Shown here: positions 27,855 to 30,694 of the stretch, piece by piece
Numbering within the stretch: position 1 is the first letter of the stretch
Layout: each line of letters opens with the position of its first letter
The notes under the pieces: model-generated
Databases searched by the model: none
Told to the model about the DNA's origin: nothing
Seen by the model: only the letters and a program-made list of their open reading frames with translations
DNA from: a virus
IMG/VR virus record: IMGVR_UViG_3300047562_000529
Location: 1-30,694 of that record
Reading direction: 5' to 3' (one strand)
Length of the DNA stretch: 30,694 nucleotides
Program-made: the position numbers and the translations under genes

Positions 27855-28558
27855 TAAATTCCCAGATAAATACTGAAGATACGGAAAATACTAATATGCA
27901 AACTCTACCTGAACAATCAGATCTTGAACGCAAACCAGATGAACAAAGTGGTTTACACGTACAAGGTCATATTAAAATCTTTGACCCAGAGTCTGGGGAA
28001 GTATTCATTGACAAGCGCAATGCTATTCACTATGAAAACATCAGTGAAGCGATAGCATACAGTCTTGCCAACAAAGGACAAAGTTACATTTACGAAATGC
28101 ACTTTGGTAATGGTGGTACAAGTGTTGACCCAACCGGGGTTATTAACTACTTGCCATCAAATACTAATACCAGCAACAGTAACTTGTACAATCCAACCTT
28201 TGCTAAAATTGTAGATAATACCAGCACACTAAACGCTGATCCTACACGTAACAAAATGGAAATTAGACATACACCTGGTAGAGTGTATACAGACATCGTT
28301 ATAAGTTGCCTATTAGATTACGGTGAGCCCACAGGACAAAGCGCATTTGATAACTCAACGGCCCTTGATGACACATATACTTTTGATGAGCTTGGACTTA
28401 AAGCACGTAGTACAGACGGAACAAGTGGATTAGCAACAACAGGTAAGTTACTAACACACGTTGTATTCCACCCTGTACAAAAATCATTGAACAGATTAAT
28501 TCAGGTTGATTACACAGTTAGAATACAGACATTAACTAACTTAACCAGTCAATTGTAA
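27851..28558 (+). CDS. 8: gp8-like baseplate wedge protein
   Basis: A 235-residue protein resembling the gp8 assigned in marine T4-like phages; T4 gp8 (334 aa) bridges gp7 and gp10 in the wedge. Recognisable segments are GHIKIFDPESGEVFIDKRNA (about 39-58), IYEMHFGNGGTSVDPTGVIN (about 80-98), VISCLLDYGEPTGQSAFDN, and the end THVVFHPVQKSLNRLIQVDY. The first 35 residues are polar and probably flexible; a second Met at residue 16 (27896) could be an alternative start. The ATG overlaps the gene 7 stop (ATGA) with a strong ribosome site. Identity to T4 gp8 is not obvious by eye, so the name rests on marine relatives and position. Confidence 0.7.
   Translation: MINSQINTEDTENTNMQTLPEQSDLERKPDEQSGLHVQGHIKIFDPESGEVFIDKRNAIHYENISEAIAYSLANKGQSYIYEMHFGNGGTSVDPTGVINYLPSNTNTSNSNLYNPTFAKIVDNTSTLNADPTRNKMEIRHTPGRVYTDIVISCLLDYGEPTGQSAFDNSTALDDTYTFDELGLKARSTDGTSGLATTGKLLTHVVFHPVQKSLNRLIQVDYTVRIQTLTNLTSQL
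27866..27877 (+). promoter_or_regulatory. Possible internal late promoter at the start of gp8
   Basis: ATAAATACTGAA is identical to 10413-10424 before gene 6, and GATAAATA (27865-27872) matches the late consensus at 7 of 8. It would drive gp8 from the second ATG (27896) and the downstream fibre genes, but it lies inside coding sequence and may be chance. Confidence 0.3.
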
Positions 28559-28570
28559 GGGTAGAGGGTT

Positions 28571-29692
28571 ATGGCATATTACGTAAACAAAACAGATGGA
28601 ACAGCAATTATTGTACTAGATGGTACTAAAGATATTACCAGTACAAGCCTAACACTCTTTGGTCGTCTTGCCCAAAACTACGGCGATGCTACTAACGAAA
28701 ATTTCTTACATCTATTAGAAAATTTTGCCCTGAGTACAAGTCCTGCGAACCCAATCAAAGGACAACTTTGGTTTGATACTAGCGTTAACAATTTAAAACA
28801 TTATGATGGTTCCAATTGGGTTACTGTAGGTACAAATATTGCAGGAAACGTAGATGTTGCTGGTAACTTAACCGTTGGTGGTGGTGGCAATCTAGAAATT
28901 AAAGAATTAAGTGGGTTAGTGCATATTACTAACACAAACAACAATGGTAACATTGCATTCTTTGCTAACGTAGGCGGAACATATACCAATGTATTAAACA
29001 TACAAGGCAATACAGGATTAGTAACTGTAGCGGCAAATGCCACAGCAGAACTAGGTGTTACCCCTAAACTGCAAGTTGACAGTATTGATGCAAAAAATAG
29101 ATACGATGCTTATGTTGCAATGACAGCCAACGTAGCAACAATTAATGCTAACCTTACAGCAAGAGTTAATGCAGAAACACAACTTACAGCAGACATTACA
29201 GCGGCCAACGTTGAAATAGACACAACACAGGCCAACATTGGTTCGTATCAAACATTCTCAAACGCAAGAGCAGATACAACTAGTGCTAATTTAGGCACAG
29301 TGGTAGGAACAACTATTCCTAACTTAGACGCTAATGTTGGTAGTTTCCAAACATACGCAAACGCAAGCATTAGTGCAATTAATGCTAATGTTACTGGTGC
29401 TAATACAAGTATTAGTACATTGTCTAGTAGACTCGACAGTGTTAACCTAGCACAAACAGCGGCATTATCGGCCAATGTAAATTTAAAAGCAGACATTGCT
29501 TCTCCAACATTTACAGGAACACCTGTCGCACCAACACCAGCTTTTGGCGCAAATACAACACAAGTTGCTACAGCTCAATATGTAATGACACGCAGTGTAT
29601 TTTGGGACGGTAGTAGAAAGTTTGTTTCAACTAGTGACCCAACAGCCAGTGACGGCAACGATGGAGACATCTGGTTTAAATATACCCCATGA
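28571..29692 (+). CDS. Tail-fibre-like structural protein (373 aa)
   Basis: Probable trimeric fibre attached to the baseplate. Residues 1-90 form an N-terminal baseplate-binding domain seen in marine T4-like phages (MAYYVNKTDGTAIIVLDGTK, TLFGRLAQNYGDATNENFLH, NPIKGQLWFDTSVNNLKHYDG). Residues about 95-170 are a beta region (GNLTVGGGGNLEI). Residues about 175-300 are heptad-like and rich in Ala, Asn, Thr and Val (ARVNAETQLTADITAANVEI), suggesting a trimeric coiled coil. Then comes the phage-fibre motif ADIASPTFTGTPVAPTPAFG followed by TQVATAQYVM, and a GDIWFKY end. It begins 12 bases after gp8 with AGAGGG upstream and ends in ATGA overlap with the adhesin-like gene. The T4 gp9-gp12 equivalents are not seen; this may replace one. 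Confidence 0.75.
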   Translation: MAYYVNKTDGTAIIVLDGTKDITSTSLTLFGRLAQNYGDATNENFLHLLENFALSTSPANPIKGQLWFDTSVNNLKHYDGSNWVTVGTNIAGNVDVAGNLTVGGGGNLEIKELSGLVHITNTNNNGNIAFFANVGGTYTNVLNIQGNTGLVTVAANATAELGVTPKLQVDSIDAKNRYDAYVAMTANVATINANLTARVNAETQLTADITAANVEIDTTQANIGSYQTFSNARADTTSANLGTVVGTTIPNLDANVGSFQTYANASISAINANVTGANTSISTLSSRLDSVNLAQTAALSANVNLKADIASPTFTGTPVAPTPAFGANTTQVATAQYVMTRSVFWDGSRKFVSTSDPTASDGNDGDIWFKYTP

Positions 29693-30694
29693 CAACTAAA
29701 AAAATTGTTAAAGAGTTTACATATAGTCGATTCCCCAACGGAACTCCAGGTTTGGTCAATCGCACACTAGATGTATGGCCTAGTTTCTTAAACACATATG
29801 GTGTATGGCCAAACTTTGGCAATGGGATCGAAACACACACTCTAATATTTTACTGGACGGTTGTTAACGGAGGCCAATATAGATTTGAAGGCACATGTGA
29901 CAATTCATTTGCTTGGTCACTGACTGACGCTAATGTTACTAATAGTGCAGGAGGTTTTTCATATCCGTCAAGTGTTGTACCCAGTGGTGGCACGTATGCT
30001 GTTTTGAGTGGTAACTCATGGCAAACCATATGGAGTACTGTTCCAAAAGTATTTACTGATCCAAGAGCGACCAATCTTGGTGTCCCGGCAGAGTTTTCCT
30101 CTGGGCAAAGAGTTAAAATGACCATAAGAGTCACAAACGATGGTGGTGCAGCTGCCTTTGCTGGACGTATTACTCATGTCGACTCTGGCACAATTGAATG
30201 GACATCGAGAGACAGCATAACTGATACAAGCACCGGTAGATACGTAAACACTGACTTCCCATTTAATTGTACTATGAACGTACATGCTTGGGGAGCTGGT
30301 GGTGGCCATGGCGGAACAGACAATCAGTCTGGTGGCGACGGTGCTAATGGTAGTTATAACACAGAATCGATAGCCATTGCTAAAGGCGACACTGTTGAAG
30401 TTATAGTAGGCACAGGCGGTACTGTGGGTATTGGTGGGATCGTCCCACCAATTGGCAGAGGTGGTTCTAGCAGGATTAACATAGATAGCGACAGCACTAA
30501 ATCTTTTAGTGGCGGCAACGGTGGCCAAGGTATACTAGCAGGCTCAGGCGGTGCTGGCGGCGGAGCCAGTGTAGTTATGGTTAACGGCGTAGTACGTTTT
30601 GTAGCCGGAGGCGGCGGAGGCGGCGGCGGAGCAGGTATTGCTTGGCCAATTGGCGGAGGTAACTTTTCAGTACCAAATTGGGAAGGAATAATTA
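29689..30694 (+). CDS. Glycine-rich adhesin-like fibre protein, 3' end missing
   Basis: The frame from ATG 29689 is open to the right edge, giving 335 codons and one extra base. It overlaps the stop of the fibre gene (ATGA). Residues about 1-190 are Trp/Tyr/Thr-rich and beta-like (TLIFYWTVVNGGQYRFEGTC), possibly an attachment domain. From about 196 the protein turns into glycine-rich runs (WGAGGGHGGTDNQSGGDG; GTGGTVGIGG; VAGGGGGGGGAG), interleaved with short strands such as GDTVEVIVGTGG. This recalls the glycine-rich domains in adhesins and fibre tips of T-even phages and other phages, expected to select the receptor. The shape and target are unknown and the C-terminus is outside the window. 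Confidence 0.8.
   Translation, partial: MTTKKIVKEFTYSRFPNGTPGLVNRTLDVWPSFLNTYGVWPNFGNGIETHTLIFYWTVVNGGQYRFEGTCDNSFAWSLTDANVTNSAGGFSYPSSVVPSGGTYAVLSGNSWQTIWSTVPKVFTDPRATNLGVPAEFSSGQRVKMTIRVTNDGGAAAFAGRITHVDSGTIEWTSRDSITDTSTGRYVNTDFPFNCTMNVHAWGAGGGHGGTDNQSGGDGANGSYNTESIAIAKGDTVEVIVGTGGTVGIGGIVPPIGRGGSSRINIDSDSTKSFSGGNGGQGILAGSGGAGGGASVVMVNGVVRFVAGGGGGGGGAGIAWPIGGGNFSVPNWEGII

Noticed and set aside
30016-30528. 170-codon minus-strand reading frame at the right edge
   Set aside because: It is antisense to the plus-strand glycine-rich frame, which starts in an ATGA overlap with the fibre gene and reads as a plausible protein; the antisense translation has no domain-like pattern.
1-30694. tRNAs, CRISPR arrays, insertion sequences, host metabolic genes
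   Set aside because: None was recognised by reading both strands; coding density leaves almost no room for them.

Overview
The window looks like part of the genome of a T4-like (contractile-tail) bacteriophage of the marine type. The support is a late sigma factor of the gp55 family, a gp47/SbcD-type recombination nuclease, and an unbroken run of baseplate genes in T4-like order (48-like, 53, hub, 5, lysozyme, 25, 6, 7, 8), followed by fibre/adhesin genes. The DNA is AT-rich, genes are packed with 4-14 bp overlaps or very short gaps, and no tRNA, rRNA, insertion sequence, integrase or CRISPR array was seen. The baseplate proteins resemble those of cyanophage/pelagiphage-like myoviruses more than those of coliphage T4. 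The host cannot be determined from this window.

Region 1 (1-2449, minus strand) holds, in transcription order from right to left, gp47 and three small proteins of unknown function. The last of these runs off the left edge. Region 2 (2496-3413, minus strand) is the late-transcription sigma factor gp55, separated from gp47 by a perfect 9-bp hairpin. Region 3 (3414-3484) is a 71-bp divergent intergenic region with a ribosome binding site facing each way and a late-promoter-like octamer facing right.

Region 4 (3485-28558, plus strand) is the baseplate operon: tail-tube junction protein, gp53, a GTG-started hub protein, a gp5-like spike lacking lysozyme, a separate lysozyme-like protein, gp25, gp6, a 4702-residue gp7 and gp8. 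Region 5 (28571-30694) carries a trimeric-fibre-like protein and a glycine-rich adhesin-like protein cut by the right edge.

Functionally, gp55 would redirect host RNA polymerase to TATAAATA-type promoters such as the candidates before genes 48 and 6. The products of region 4 would assemble the hub (hub protein, gp5, lysozyme), the six wedges (gp53, 25, 6, 7, 8) and the tube cap. Region 5 proteins would decorate the baseplate for host contact. The most unusual feature is gp7, about 4.5 times the T4 length. It carries a seven-motif FG-GAP-like propeller, a five-repeat propeller and several repeated beta modules. No stretch over 300 bases lacks a gene.
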